From Schistocephalus solidus (lineage: Eukaryota > Platyhelminthes > Cestoda > Diphyllobothriidea > Diphyllobothriidae): a DNA stretch of 64,000 bases. Position numbers and translations under genes: made by a program. Numbering within the stretch: position 1 is the first letter of the stretch; each line of letters begins with the position of its first letter. The stretch covers positions 310,001 through 374,000 of the forward strand of contig WEDG01000795.1 in the NCBI GenBank assembly GCA_017591395.1, given 5' to 3'. The notes beneath the pieces are model-generated. The model did not search any database. It was given only the letters and a program-made list of their open reading frames with translations, and was not told the DNA's origin. Positions 37,802 through 49,200 of this stretch are shown in pieces.

Positions 37802-38990
37802 AATGCACTGACGACGTGATATCGTCCTGGGGACTAATTGTTTTCATATATCTTGTTACAGGAGCTTGAGCAAGCCTGAAGCCAACGAATGTCTATGCGA
37901 CCCTACTAACCAGCAAAGAACTTTTGCGCGACCCTCGCGTAAGGGGCAGCTTAAATGACGCAAAAGGGCGATAACGCCTAGGCTGTAAACGCCAAGGGGA
38001 GTGAGAAGGGGCTTGACATCCAACCTGCACTCAAGGCAGCTCGCCGACGACGTGATATCGTTCTGGAGATATTACCAACTCTATGCTCTGCATGGAACTT
38101 ACTTTAGGACGGCTACGCTCGAGTTCAGATCACTCAACTGGTCTTTAAGCCACTGGGAACGCCGGGCCTTTCGTTCCAGGACCCGAAATCGAGGGTAATT
38201 AGCAGGAAAATTAATTACAGGAGAGTCGGTTTATTCGCAGAAGGGCAACGAATGCATGTACGACCCTCTCCTAACGAACACGATCTATCGGTAGGCATGG
38301 GGGTAGCGCAGGTCAAAGTACGGGAAACCACGGAAAAGCGTTGGTAGTTAAACTTTTATGCTCACCATCATCGCACAAGTAAAGTGGTTTCATCAGCACT
38401 TAATAAGACCGTATTGAACGTCTTACCACACTTCGTACCCATATCTATTGTGTTCGTAAGGGTTGGCATTCGTTGCCGGGTTAGTAGGGTCACAAAAGCG
38501 TTCGATGTCCTGGTAGGCAGCCTGTATAATTAGTTGTCGCTAGGCGACTGCCTACGCGGGCTCAAGACTGAACCACATTGCGCAGAACAATGCGCATGTC
38601 CTGTTATCTGATTTGTAAACGTGCTCACACCATAGTTACAAGTTCCATTCACTAAAGGCGTCCTGAGGCAGACGGAACGAAAGACATTTCTTAAAGAATT
38701 ATGCTTATTCTTTGTGAGGACATCTCCATTATTCGATCGTTCCATATGAGCCAAAGTGAACTTTTACTGGTTGGATGTTTATAACTGTTCTGAGAACAAC
38801 TACCTTTCCTCTACTTCGTTATTCAAATCTGCAAAATATTTTGCGAAATTAGGAGGTATATAGTTTCACTTGTTATTTAAAAAAAAAACACTTTGAAGGT
38901 TAATATGTCCGGTCTTCGCTCAACGGGTTTTATGTTCGTTAGGGCTATTATTCGTGGGCAAGTTATTAGGGTCACACATGCAGTCGTCGC
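37740..38990. repeat. Cluster of short direct and inverted repeats
   Basis: gtgtaaacgccaacgagagt...gacgacgtgatatcgt at 37,770-37,825 recurs at 37,985-38,070. A block of type cgaccctactaac near caacgaatg occurs at 37,881-37,912 and 38,245-38,280, and inverted at 38,465-38,495 and 38,955-38,980. These probably are flanking repeats of Penelope-like copies, given the N-terminal fragment next door. Confidence 0.5.
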
Positions 38991-39571
38991 CAAAAGAAGA
39001 ATTGACATACAGCGTGTAATCCAAATAACTAGCAGTCACTTGTGATTATGTAGGCTGTTGAAATATGAAGCCAACATGTTCTGTCAAATTCGTCTTGAAG
39101 TGTACTCAGCAAACAAGAATCTAACACAGCCAGTGACGGGTGCAAGAGGGCACCGAGTCCGGTTCATTTTACGGTGAAAACCCTCTAGCTGCGTAGATTC
39201 GTATTTTATAAATCCGTAACACCACATGGTAATCGAATCACACGCTATTGCTGCGTTCGTCTCTATGTAATTTCACTTGTTATTATCCCCACATGGAACG
39301 GAAGATTGACTGCTGTAACTTTAAGCTCTATCTCCGCCACTTCTGTGAACTGACCGTCGTAGCCTATTAAAACTACAGGCGAGACATTTGGCAATGTCTC
39401 TAGAGTGGCAACACGTTGACCTGTGCGTAAATTTAATGGTGCACCGCTCTGGATTTTTGACACACACCAATGCAGCATGCGTCACCAGAGGGTGAGCGAG
39501 GTAACAGTCCCCTTAATAGATAATTTGTCTGTCTTATTAAGATTGGCGGCTGTCAAAACTATCTCATAGTC

Positions 39572-39849
39572 CTTTCGAAACACTTGTGAAAAACTCGGCG
39601 GCCTCGGTGGAATACGAAGCCACGCCAGCAAGGGGAAGGCTTTAGTACAGCCACCACTCTAGCCAACTAAGCTACGAGGCCCCACCAGGAGCCGTGATTT
39701 TGATCACACATGGATCAAGTTACCCACCCAGCCTACTGCAACGTATGGTAGCCACCCATTCTGATACAGTTGTCTGACTGCCCACCGAGGCCGCCGAGTT
39801 TTTCACAAGTGGGTCATTAGAATTATTTAAATCTGCCAAAATCCTCTAA
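39572..39849 (-). mobile_element. 278-bp tRNA-like element with perfect inverted repeats
   Basis: cacttgtgaaaaactcggcg and ten further bases (39,581-39,610) are the perfect 30-bp reverse complement of 39,782-39,811. A 12-bp direct repeat tatctcatagtc flanks the whole at 39,560-39,571 and 39,850-39,861, like a target-site duplication. Inside, minus strand 39,681-39,600 folds like an 82-nt tRNA: a perfect 7-bp acceptor GGCCTCG/CGAGGCC, A-box-like TAGCTTAGTTGGCTAGAG, a 7-nt anticodon-type loop GTACTAA and a long variable region. The B box (CTTCGTATTCC) is degenerate, so a working tRNA is unlikely. Confidence 0.75.
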
Positions 39850-39984
39850 TATCTCATAGTCGTCTCCAGAACTTTGCTAACGTGTGCAAAATGACCGTAC
39901 GTCGTCAATCTCCTCAAATACGGCGCAATTTCGGTTAGGGAGGATTACTTTCAGTGGAGTTGGAAAATCGATCAACTTGCGGCA

Positions 39985-40345
39985 GGGGTGCTTTGTTTGG
40001 CCACCTAAACAGGACAAGGAAATAAGAACCGTCCCGCCCGCTTTAAATAGGTGGTCTTACGGATAACCACAGGAAGGGTAAATATACCGGGGACTTGACT
40101 TGATCGCTAATGGAACTCACTCGTCCCGTTCTGCCTTGTGACTGACTCTCGATCCCCGCCAGCATCCACATCAACGAATGCCTAACTGAAGTCATAACCA
40201 CAATCTTAAATCAAAACTTTCTGTTTATCTGAACCCCAGCCGTATCCATTACCCTAACCCTAAATGCAATCTCCGTGGAATTTAGCGTAAGAACCCCCTG
40301 TACCACATGCTGGTTTCATGGTTCTTGTGTCTTATTCAGAGGCAA
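39985..40345 (+). repeat. Telomere-like-core repeat, copy A
   Basis: Left block ccacctaaacaggacaagga...aggtggtcttacgg...caggaagggtaaat and right block aatctccgtggaattta...catggttcttgtgtc match the ends of the copies at 42,968 and 54,893. Only a short cattaccctaaccctaaat core remains; a minus-strand SINE tail fragment (40,100-40,170, gaactcactcgtcccgttct) is inserted in it. Confidence 0.65.
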
Positions 40346-42967
40346 TTATTTCAGAATACCTGCGAAGTATGGAGTCTTATACGCCATACGTTTCTAGAAG
40401 TTGCGACTGCAAATGTCAGAGTGGCTGTAGTTTATGCAAATCGATGATAAAAATAATGAACTTTGATCTATCCTATCGAATTTATCTGAGCCTCAAAAAA
40501 CAAATTTAAAAAGAAATATTAAATTATTATTGATTTTTATCTGGCAACGCCAACGGAGAGAAGCAAAATCACCGACAATCAATTCATATTGGGTCAAAAA
40601 CTTCAAATGATGCCTGCCAACTGTCAGTTTTGAAAAATCACCTATGCAGTCCCTTGTGTGTAAAAGCTTACGCAACTATCTCGGTCGGTGTTTTATGCGT
40701 CACCACTCATGTGCTAGGAAAAAAGAATGAACTCCGATCACCACAGCTATCAGCTTCTTGGCCTGAGCTTTTTGGGCTCAGATAATAACATCAACATAGA
40801 GTTAGAAGGCGCTTGCAAAAAGTCGTATTTGCTGCCTCCTTCAGCCAATCAGTAAGGATTTTGGGAACTACGAATCGTCAAAACGATCTTCCGTCCGCAT
40901 ACCTAGCCCTGCGAGTCCATATCCAAATGACGTATAGGTGTGCTGAGAGAAGACTGGAAATACGGTCTGTTTGCTGTTGTCTTCCTTGTCTATTAAGATA
41001 GCCTCTTTATGGGCCTGAAAGCCCAGACGATTTAAATCTTTCTGCTGATCGCAAAACCTTTGTCGTCTCTTGTAGAATCATACTACCTTGGAAATCCCAC
41101 AGCTGTCTATATAAATAACCGAAACATTTTTGTATGATTCTTTAATGTCAAATGATATAGCTTTTGATGAGTTGAGTTAACAATCATTCCTGAAAAACGG
41201 ACATTAATTGTGAACGACTTCGACGTCCTATTCGAATGGAGTTTGCTTCTTTCCATGCAGGGAGGAATGAAAGCTAAGACTTTGTTTTGTAAAAAGAAAG
41301 TAGTATTATAAACCTTCTTATAAATCTAATGTTTTGCTAGGTAAAAATGGATTTACGGAGGCCTGAAGGACATGATTACTTTACCAAGATTTTTATTCAG
41401 TCAATAACATCGCTGAGGTGTACTACGGTTAAGCATGTTGTAGCCACGAATTTCTCTCCTACTTTTTGCTTGCCTGTTGACGTAAATTTATAAATAAAAC
41501 TCTGTTGGGTTATCACTCTTTCAACTATTTACAAAAAATGGTTTTGTTTAAATACCAGTGCCACACACTAAGAGAACTTACGTACCCTTCGGTTGGCTCC
41601 CTCTGGCGAGTGGCATCCATAGACAATTTCGAGACAACCGCAATCCAACACCTCATCAAGGGTGCTATCAGAAACAACCGACGTAATTAATCGCCCTGGT
41701 CTTCTCTTTATTCCAGTCCTAGCGCAGTCCCCAATGCTGGTGTGCGTGTGTGTGTGTGTGATGGCTGCACGACAGTGCGTCCAACGTCAACAGCAAAATT
41801 TAACCCTCCCGCAGCGCAGATCGATGTCAAGCCGTGGGGAGTCCTTCGGCCTCACCTCGCTTTCTGCTCTGGCGAACTGACTGACAGTCACGTGCTCAGA
41901 CTCGCCTAATGGCGATCGCCCTCTCTGCTCCGTCCAACGAGGGCGATCGGAGGAGAGGGTGAAGCAGACAAAGAGGATTGGGTGGACTGGCAGTGGGGAT
42001 GGGCGAGGCTTTTGCGGCCACCGCCCCCTGCCCTGGTCTACGCCTTCGGAAGTGTGGCGGTACAAGTGGGGCCAAAAGAGTGGACTGTCGTCGTGCCATG
42101 TTAGCTCTCGTCGCCCGGGTTCTTTCTCGAGGGGGAGGAGGGGAATACGAAAGGACCGTTCCCACAACAAGCGCTGAGACGAATATGTCCGGGTGCCGTC
42201 AATGCATCTAGCCGTACTTCAGACACCATGAATACTTGCAGGTTGAACGAGACAGGATTGGCGCGCCTCATTAGAGGTTGAGACAGTCTGGCAAATGTCT
42301 ACCGACGCAACGTTGCCTGAAGGAAGATTGGCCAAATGACAAAACGTTGTGGAGCTAAAGGACAGTTGGTTGTTTTCGCAAATGGGTTTGTTGGTGTGGT
42401 TAGATTTCAGGACGGAAAAGGGGTATTCCATTTCATTCTAGGGCCCCAGGTTAGGGCTCTTTTAGGTTGTGGAGTGATGAAAAAAAGCTATTCTCTGCAT
42501 TAGTAGGAAACTTTGAACCACAGGAGTCTAGCCTTTCAGTTTTGAGGTGGGTACTCGGCTTAGTGTGAACGACAAATATGCTGGGAGCTGAAATTTTGCA
42601 TACTGATCTTGAGTTGAACCGGAAAAGACCTCAAGCGAATGTTTGGATTTGCGCATAACCAGCAGAAGCTACGTTCGGAGCAGCAGACCTCAAGCGATTT
42701 GGCTTGATTTAGACACGATGACTGGCCACAGAGACCGTAAATGTCGGTTAAATGATCAAATTCCGCAAAGGCATTTGCATATTTTTCAGGATGAATAGCA
42801 GGACATTTTGATGACGGCCTCATTTGTGAGTTCCGCTGTTACAAAGCTTTTAAACTCCACCCATGAGTCGCAAATGCATGAAACATTAGTCTTCATTTCC
42901 AGACATATTTTTAAGAAGAGCCGATCACCTAGGCTAGGCCGAAGCAGCAAGTATTATTGAAAAGGTA
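40346..42967. other. Intron sequence without a recognised gene
   Basis: Contains a TG microsatellite at 41,739-41,760 and a GC-rich patch at 41,790-42,180 with overlapping open frames on both strands and a hairpin at 41,916-41,953. No domain recognised. Confidence 0.4.
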
Positions 42968-43355
42968 GGGATGCCCTAAATGGCCGCCTAAACAGGTCAC
43001 GGAAATAGGAACCGCCCACCCGCTTAAGTGGACTTTCGGTAAACCTCAGGAAGGGTTAATAAACCCGTGACTTAACGCTAGCTCTGACCCTAACATAAAA
43101 CTTGACGTTCACCTTAATCTTATCCTAGCTCTACCCTAACCCTACTCCCTGCAGTTTACTCGCTAAAAGCGTTAACCCTTAGCCTACTCATAACCCTAAC
43201 CCCAAACCTGACCTTAACCTGAAGCTTAAACCTAGACTTAATCCTAACCCCCACCCTAATCCTAAGTATAATTTCCTTGGAATCTACCACAAAGCCATAA
43301 GTAGTGTGGGTGGTTCCATATCTCGTGTCCTTTTTAGGCAGCGATACAAGACACC
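42968..43355 (+). repeat. Telomere-like-core repeat, copy B
   Basis: Left block ggccgcctaaacaggtcacg...caggaagggttaat, a core of about 180 bases dominated by degenerate CCCTAA (ctctaccctaaccctact, cataaccctaaccccaaac, acccccaccctaatcctaa), and right block atttccttggaatctacca...ggttccatatctcgtgtcc. Confidence 0.75.
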
Positions 43356-44209
43356 CTTATCCAATAATATTGAGGACACGTCAGGATCCTGGCTTTTGAA
43401 TTTTGTCGCTTGCGAAAACCCCACTTGATTTGGCTCGGTCCTCTTAGTGGTGTTTTCCATAGTGTATACAACATAGTCTACATCTATGAAAAGTGCTGAT
43501 GAGCACTTTATGGTATCCTCTTAATGACTTTTCTTACACGCCCAGTACAACTTGTCTGAGAAAATGACCGATATTTCGGCCCTTTCTAATTAATCATTCT
43601 CAAGCAAAAATCATATTTTATAATTTTGGTTAGCATTTCATGAGATTGATCTGTTAATGTGTAAAGGATACGACGTGTTAGCTGTAGAAGTGCCAAACCT
43701 TGGCGGTGTTTGCCCCCTCTGGTTTACCCATACAAGACGGATAAAAATTAATCCCTGACATTTAATTTTCCTTCTCATCGGGAGATGAATTTTAGATGTC
43801 TTTCGCGTACTGTATAAATTCCCGAAAAAAAAATACGAAACAGCTCTTATACTCTTTTGGCTGTAAGTACATCTTGTTGAAAGCTTATGCCTTTGCGAAG
43901 TTAATATTGGGGTTTAGAAAAAGCTATAATTCGCTTTAAGAAAATCGCATGAGTGCTCATGTGATCTTGGAATGTCTGTTTAATTCCTGCTTCATACATA
44001 CTACGCAACTTGAAGGAAAGTCTTCCTAAATTGTCGTGGGCTTCCACGAAACATGGAGCTGTAGAACCCTGTTTCCTAAGAAACCACGCACTTTGTTTGT
44101 ACCGGAGTAGGTAAAGACCGGTAAATAGGCTTGCCAAAGTTAAAAAGCCCCGAATGCGTGGAAGACTACATAAAGAGGCAACCATCAGGCCGTTCTGCTG
44201 TTGCAAGCG
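43356..44209. other. Intron sequence without a recognised gene
   Basis: A 101-codon minus frame at 44,206-43,901 shows no recognised family. Confidence 0.4.
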
Positions 44210-44400
44210 ATGACCTCCAGTAAATTACGCTCGGATTGGTTTATAGGCAAGCATATCTACGCTGCATCAACCACACTCTCTTCTCCCTCGTCCACCATGT
44301 TCGGCCAACCGGAGGCGGGAGCTGGCCTATTAACTGGCAAAGCTAATCAGCTCGACCATACGGGCCACACGCAACCTGGTCCATAGGACAGAATCCATGT
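44210..44400 (-). repeat. R1 fragment
   Basis: ggtttataggcaagcatatc, ctgcatcaaccacactctct and aaccggaggcgggagctggc follow R1 order. Confidence 0.6.
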
Positions 44401-44639
44401 TTTCAGAAGGAACCTTGGAATTCATATATTTGAGTGTCAGTAAGAAGAAACCATTTCTCTGATCCTCAGTCCTGCCCATTATATGGCAAACGTCCATATT
44501 ACGATTCTTGGCTCTTCGTGATAGATAAGGGAGGAACTGACCTGCTGCGAGAACTGATTAGAAATATCGGCTTCACTCATTCTTCATCCTTCCATTCACC
44601 AGTCTCCCATCAGAGCTTGTCAACTAGCTGCTGAAGAGA

Positions 44640-44960
44640 TAGATAACCGCCCAACCGACAGTCCGACCGTCGTTACCGGCGATGTCCACGGTGGGTTGGG
44701 CACAGGGAAGGCGACTTGCGCATGTTGATAATAGACTTGCGTCACAGCTACCGCAATCTCAACTAACACACACACCTGAATCCTGTGTCCAACCAGAGTC
44801 AAAAGGACCGGAGGTGGCAGGTGGCAGGCGTGGCGTGAGACTGTGCCTAGGCATGCTGAAGCACTCCTATGGAGGCGTATCCCGGTCAAATTCTGTCGTA
44901 CCCAGCTCTGGTAACCGTATTGGTCCAGCGCACTGGCCACGTGACCCGTCTAAGAGACAC
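44640..44960 (-). repeat. R1 copy
   Basis: gaccgtcgttaccggcgatg, gacttgcgcatg, cacagctaccgcaatctc, cagagtcaaaaggaccggag and ggtggcaggcgtggc follow the R1 order. Confidence 0.65.
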
Positions 44961-45772
44961 AATTAAGCACCTAGCTGGCAAAGCCATTATACCAGGCGGA
45001 AAGTGATGAATATGCGCAGTTCTGCTACCAGTTCATTCGCTGCGTCCTACCTTTTACCCTGGACCTAAACGACTGAGTGGATTTATCAAACAAGTCATTG
45101 GCACATTGCTGAACTGACATTCTCTGGAGGTTAAGAGGGTTATCAGGCTTGTGTCTGGTTGCAGAACAAACCGAAAACTGCACCCTTTCAATCTACCCTA
45201 ATTTCTGTCGATACTGCCTCAGCCCACCTAGTATACTGTTTTGAAACCTGTCAGTCAAAACAAATAATAAAAGCTGTGGACTGCCACAATAATACTTAAT
45301 GATGAGATCCTGGTACTGATGAACCATGCTTCTAGTCTGGTTTCGACAAAGCACACAATGAAGCTCATCGGTACTGAATGGCGCGAACAATCCTCAGCTT
45401 GCCAGTGTGTTAATTTATATGCTGGTTAAGGACAACCTCGATCTGGTGAAGGTAATGTAAGGGTACCAACAAAGGTTCTCGATGGGGACACAAGGACGGT
45501 GTTTACTGCTATCTTATAATCACCACGCAAGTATGCGTACACCCTCCTCCCCGTTCAGGGTTCTCTCCAGGCTTGCCAAGTGGGTTACCTATGGGGGATA
45601 AGGTACCAGCCCTGTTGTTTCCATCGTCAGGGGTTCATTCACTGCCAGTATCGATCGAATTTGAGGGCCAAAAAAACACCGCCTGTCATAGTACCGGTAT
45701 TGTTGGTCTTAACAGAAGAAGTAGTCGTAATATTAGAGGTAGTATTAGTAGTGGCATTATAAGCAGTTGTAA

Positions 45773-45872
<100 letters not shown>

Positions 45873-46216
45873 TTTCGAAGCCAAGTTTCGTCCTGGATCT
45901 GAACACGCGCAGGTTATCCACACAAGTTCACGATTTTTCTTTACCTGGCAGTCACCTCCAATGCTGATTACTCGCCTCCGTCCGTCCCCACCCATCCTCC
46001 TGCGCTTATCTCCGATTAAACTTTCTTCTCTCCAATGAAATATTGACTGCGTATACAGACAAATTGCCTCCCGTTCTTTGCTCATTCGCACACATGCTGA
46101 TGAGGCTGTCAAACAACTGCCTCACGGGCCTGAATGACGTGCGAACTAACGATCGAGAGCAAACTATGGTTTTGATTGCTTTGCAAAAAATTTGAGTTCG
46201 CTCACTCTTATCTCAC

Positions 46217-46548
46217 CTATGATGTTCTTGGTGATATTTTCGATAACTGATGGCCGCCGGAACAACCATGGGTAGATTGCAAATCAAGGAGAGTATGCGA
46301 TTGGCGTATCCATGTTTGTGTCCAAACGCCAGGTTATGGCCGATCTCATGGATCGCACAAGCCAGAGAGTGGTTGATGGTGCCACCGACGATGTACGTAA
46401 GTAAGAACCACGTTATCCAGTCTGGTTTGTAAACGGAGACCGCGTAGGCTAGGCTCAGCTGAATGAAAACTTCCAGGAGGACGTAGTAGGTGATGCTGGG
46501 ATCGTAACCCATCAAACTCTTGATTTCCGGATGATTCTTCAGGATCTC
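46217..46548 (-). CDS. DEGS1: Desaturase exon 2 (His boxes 1 and 2)
   Basis: The acceptor reads aaaatgctag; the exon then starts EILKNHPEIKSLMGYDPS, which continues the family alignment from exon 1 exactly (human EILAKYPEIKSLMKPDPN). Two hydrophobic spans follow (around residues 17-36 and 40-62 of the exon). Then comes HEIGHN, His box 1, metal-binding in the family. A loop, another hydrophobic stretch and YHQEHH, His box 2, follow. The exon ends after AG of an Arg codon at the donor gtgagat (phase 2), completed by the first G of exon 3. No stop or frameshift is seen. Its own upstream intron is about 5.7 kb. Confidence 0.93.
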
Positions 46549-47899
46549 CTAGCATTTTAAGGTATAAATAATTGACTAGGAATGGCAGGGGTATATGTTT
46601 TTACTTTAAAACAGGAAATAGTACAGTATATTCCCTAGCTCATGAAATTTCAACGAAAATTCTGAAACTCGAACGCATTCCTTTATCAGGGTTGCGTATT
46701 GATTCTGACCACCTGCAAAAATTATACTCTGTAAAAATGGCTACTTAAGTAGTACGACATTTTCTCAGTCATTTTGAATCCTAAACGCATGTTTTAACAC
46801 GCAGGTCAGCACGATTAGTTCCACGGTTACTTTACAAAAAGGTCAACTCCAAATCTTACGCAATATGGTTCATCACAAGGCGGAAAAGAGTGCTTCAATC
46901 TTCGGTGTTCGATCCTCACCGATGAAACAGATGACAGATCAAGTCCACATGATCTGCCCTCTCTGAGACTTTTGCTCGTGGTGAAGTATCATACGATCAT
47001 CATTAGGACCACTTCCAGCAGATATTACATCCCCAGACGCGCTGAGCTTGCACAGGGAAAGCGATGCAGGCATATGTAGCGGACTCAGGAGGTCTAAAGT
47101 GAGCGCTTTTGCGATATTCTTTGAAACCTCGGCTCGTAGGTCTTCTGTCTTAGAGAGCAAAGCTCCCATGACAGAACTTTGAGCTTCACAGTCGCATCCC
47201 CCCTGCGTGGAAGCTATGCATGTCTTTTTTTCTACACTTGGAAACGTATGGTGTTAGGATAATTATCACACTCATCTTACCAAGTAAATTGTGTTTAATC
47301 GTGTGACGAACAGTGTTCAATGCTCCACTGACCAAAATCAGCTTGACGAATCGAAAATGAAACATTTTGCAGTGAAAAACTGGGAGACCAGTCTGTGCCT
47401 TTCACCTTAAATCCTGAATATCTAAATTCCATGATGGAAAGAATTTTGATATATAACCCTGACGTAGTTAGCTAGTAGAAGATGAACGATCAATTCGTGT
47501 TTTACGACTGAAATCTGGGATACGGGAAATCGGATAGAGAGGGAATTCATTGGTATGTCTAGACTGAAGGACGCAATAGCCAGACTATCTCGCGGCTCTT
47601 ATCTACTACGTCTGTAGGCGACCAAACAACAGTGGATAAGATTTGTGTGGGCTGTTAGGCGGTGCCAAGAGCATGTACGCATAATTAAGCTAAATTGACG
47701 CTAACGGGACTCTTGCGTCGAGAGGATGCCGATGCAAACAAGTGACGTCGCCAAGAGAAAACTAATCTGCTAGAGTCCGAAGGGCTGCATCAATTGCTTG
47801 ACGACAGCCGCGGCATAAGATGCACGAAAAGCAAAGGAGGCCAGCGAGTTAACGGAACATAAGCAAAATATATAGGATGGCCATCCACCTCTCCATTAA
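46549..47899. other. Intron sequence without a recognised gene
   Basis: A 76-codon minus frame at 47,169-46,939 is not recognised. Confidence 0.4.
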
Positions 47900-48245
47900 A
47901 TAACGAGGTCAATAATATTGCTGGCCTAGTCGGAAGTCAGCCAGAAGACTCTTCATATGAGGAAGTATCGATCAGGACAAGGGAAACCGGACTTGCCATT
48001 TCGGGCTTATTGGCCATCAAACCCAATCATAAATATGGACCCCCTGAGATTCGAACCCGAGGCATTTAGTATTTAAGTCGAAAGCTCTAACAATGAGCCA
48101 TGGGCTCGTTATTCTTTCGGTTGTGATTGGAAATATAAATTATGAAGTGGCGCTCACCGATTAAGTTACGGAACATGCTTGTTCCTTTGTGCCTTGGAGC
48201 TCCATTTAGAGCTAGCAGAGGCAGTCGCATAGCCACTAGTAACAT
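47900..48245 (-). mobile_element. tRNA-derived SINE, left arm of palindrome
   Basis: Reverse strand: a tail block (gccttggagctc side at 48,190-48,144), then the head with GGCTCATTGTTAGAGC (A box) and GGGTTCGAATCTC (B box) at about 48,105-48,045, then body (ggccaataagcccgaaatgg). It is the inverted counterpart of the plus copy beginning at 48,258. Confidence 0.8.
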
Positions 48246-48257
48246 ATACATAAGATG

Positions 48258-48640
48258 GGCCCCAAAGCACAACGGCACATGTATGTTGCGTATTTTGTTC
48301 GGTGAGCGCCGCTTCCTCATTGATATTTCAAACCACAGCCAAAAGGCCAACGAGGCTATAGCTCATTGGTAGAGCGTTTGATTCGAATACCAAATATCTC
48401 GGGTTCGACTCCCAGGTGGTCCACACTTTGAATTGGGTATGGCAGGCTGATGATGGCTTATAAGCCAGAAATGGCATTCCGGTCTCCCCTGTTGTTGTCG
48501 TTACTTCATCATATGTATATGTTATTAGTCGCCATGTGACTGTCTGCGAGAGCTCTAGATTGAGCCCCAAGGCACAACTGGACAAGCATGTTCCGTAACT
48601 TGATCGGTGAGCGCCACCTCATCAGTCTTGATAACGTTTA
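48258..48640 (+). mobile_element. tRNA-derived SINE, right arm of palindrome
   Basis: Tail block gccccaaagcacaacggcac...ggtgagcgcc, then head TAGCTCATTGGTAGAGC (48,359-48,375) and GGGTTCGACTCCC (48,400-48,412), body gcttataagccagaaatggc, then a second tail block gccccaaggcacaactggac. The 7-base acceptor arms do not pair, so this is SINE and not a tRNA gene. Confidence 0.85.
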
Positions 48641-48780
48641 CGTTTTTCTCTCCACTTGATCTTAAACTAAAGGCTTGAATGCAAGAGGTGAGGTGTGAAA
48701 TCTATTTTCCCAGGCGAACGCGTTTTCAACCCGTCATTCCCAATCCAAGTTGTGGGGGCGTACCAGAAATTCGCAACAAC

Positions 48781-48800
48781 GCTCTCTCTCTCTCTCTCTC
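48781..48800. repeat. (CT)n microsatellite
   Basis: A CT run of about 20 bases. A similar TC run lies at 31,026-31,044. Confidence 0.85.
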
Positions 48801-49059
48801 GATTAGGAGTCCAACGCTCCAAACCTTGAGGTACGGGCTCGTTGCCCATGGGCTTTATATCGGATACATCAACTACGGCTTGCTCCCCAAAGCGGGCTGT
48901 GCGTTCGATACATTTTACCAACATGGAACCAGATTAGGGCATGCTTGGCGCTTTAGGAGATGCACACCCAGTACAAATGCCACACAGGATAAAGAGGGTG
49001 TGTTTGCATGCCTAGGCAGAGACTCACGCTTCACCAAACACCTGTAAACCCTTCCCCAG

Positions 49060-49200
49060 GCTCCGGTTCTTCTTGACTTGGTCAGGGCACCAGGACCAGG
49101 TGGAGGAGGGAGGAGAGATAGAGAGGGACAGAGGGCGGTAGATATTGTTCCAGTCTGCTATTGCGCTAATTTACTTCTGGCGCAAATTACTGACCCTGTG
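49060..49200 (+). repeat. R1 fragment (opposite orientation)
   Basis: ttcttcttgacttggtcagg, ccaggtggaggagggaggag and cagagggcggtagat match the reverse complement of the R1 central block. Confidence 0.55.

Noticed and set aside
41787..42180. Overlapping open frames in a GC-rich patch as a gene
   Set aside because: Four or more overlapping frames on both strands with no recognised domain; composition explains them.
46090..46115. CTGATGAGG as a hammerhead core
   Set aside because: No GAAA at a proper distance and no flanking stems.
48350..48422. A tRNA gene with clear A and B boxes
   Set aside because: The acceptor arms do not pair and the sequence is part of a repeated SINE with body and tail.
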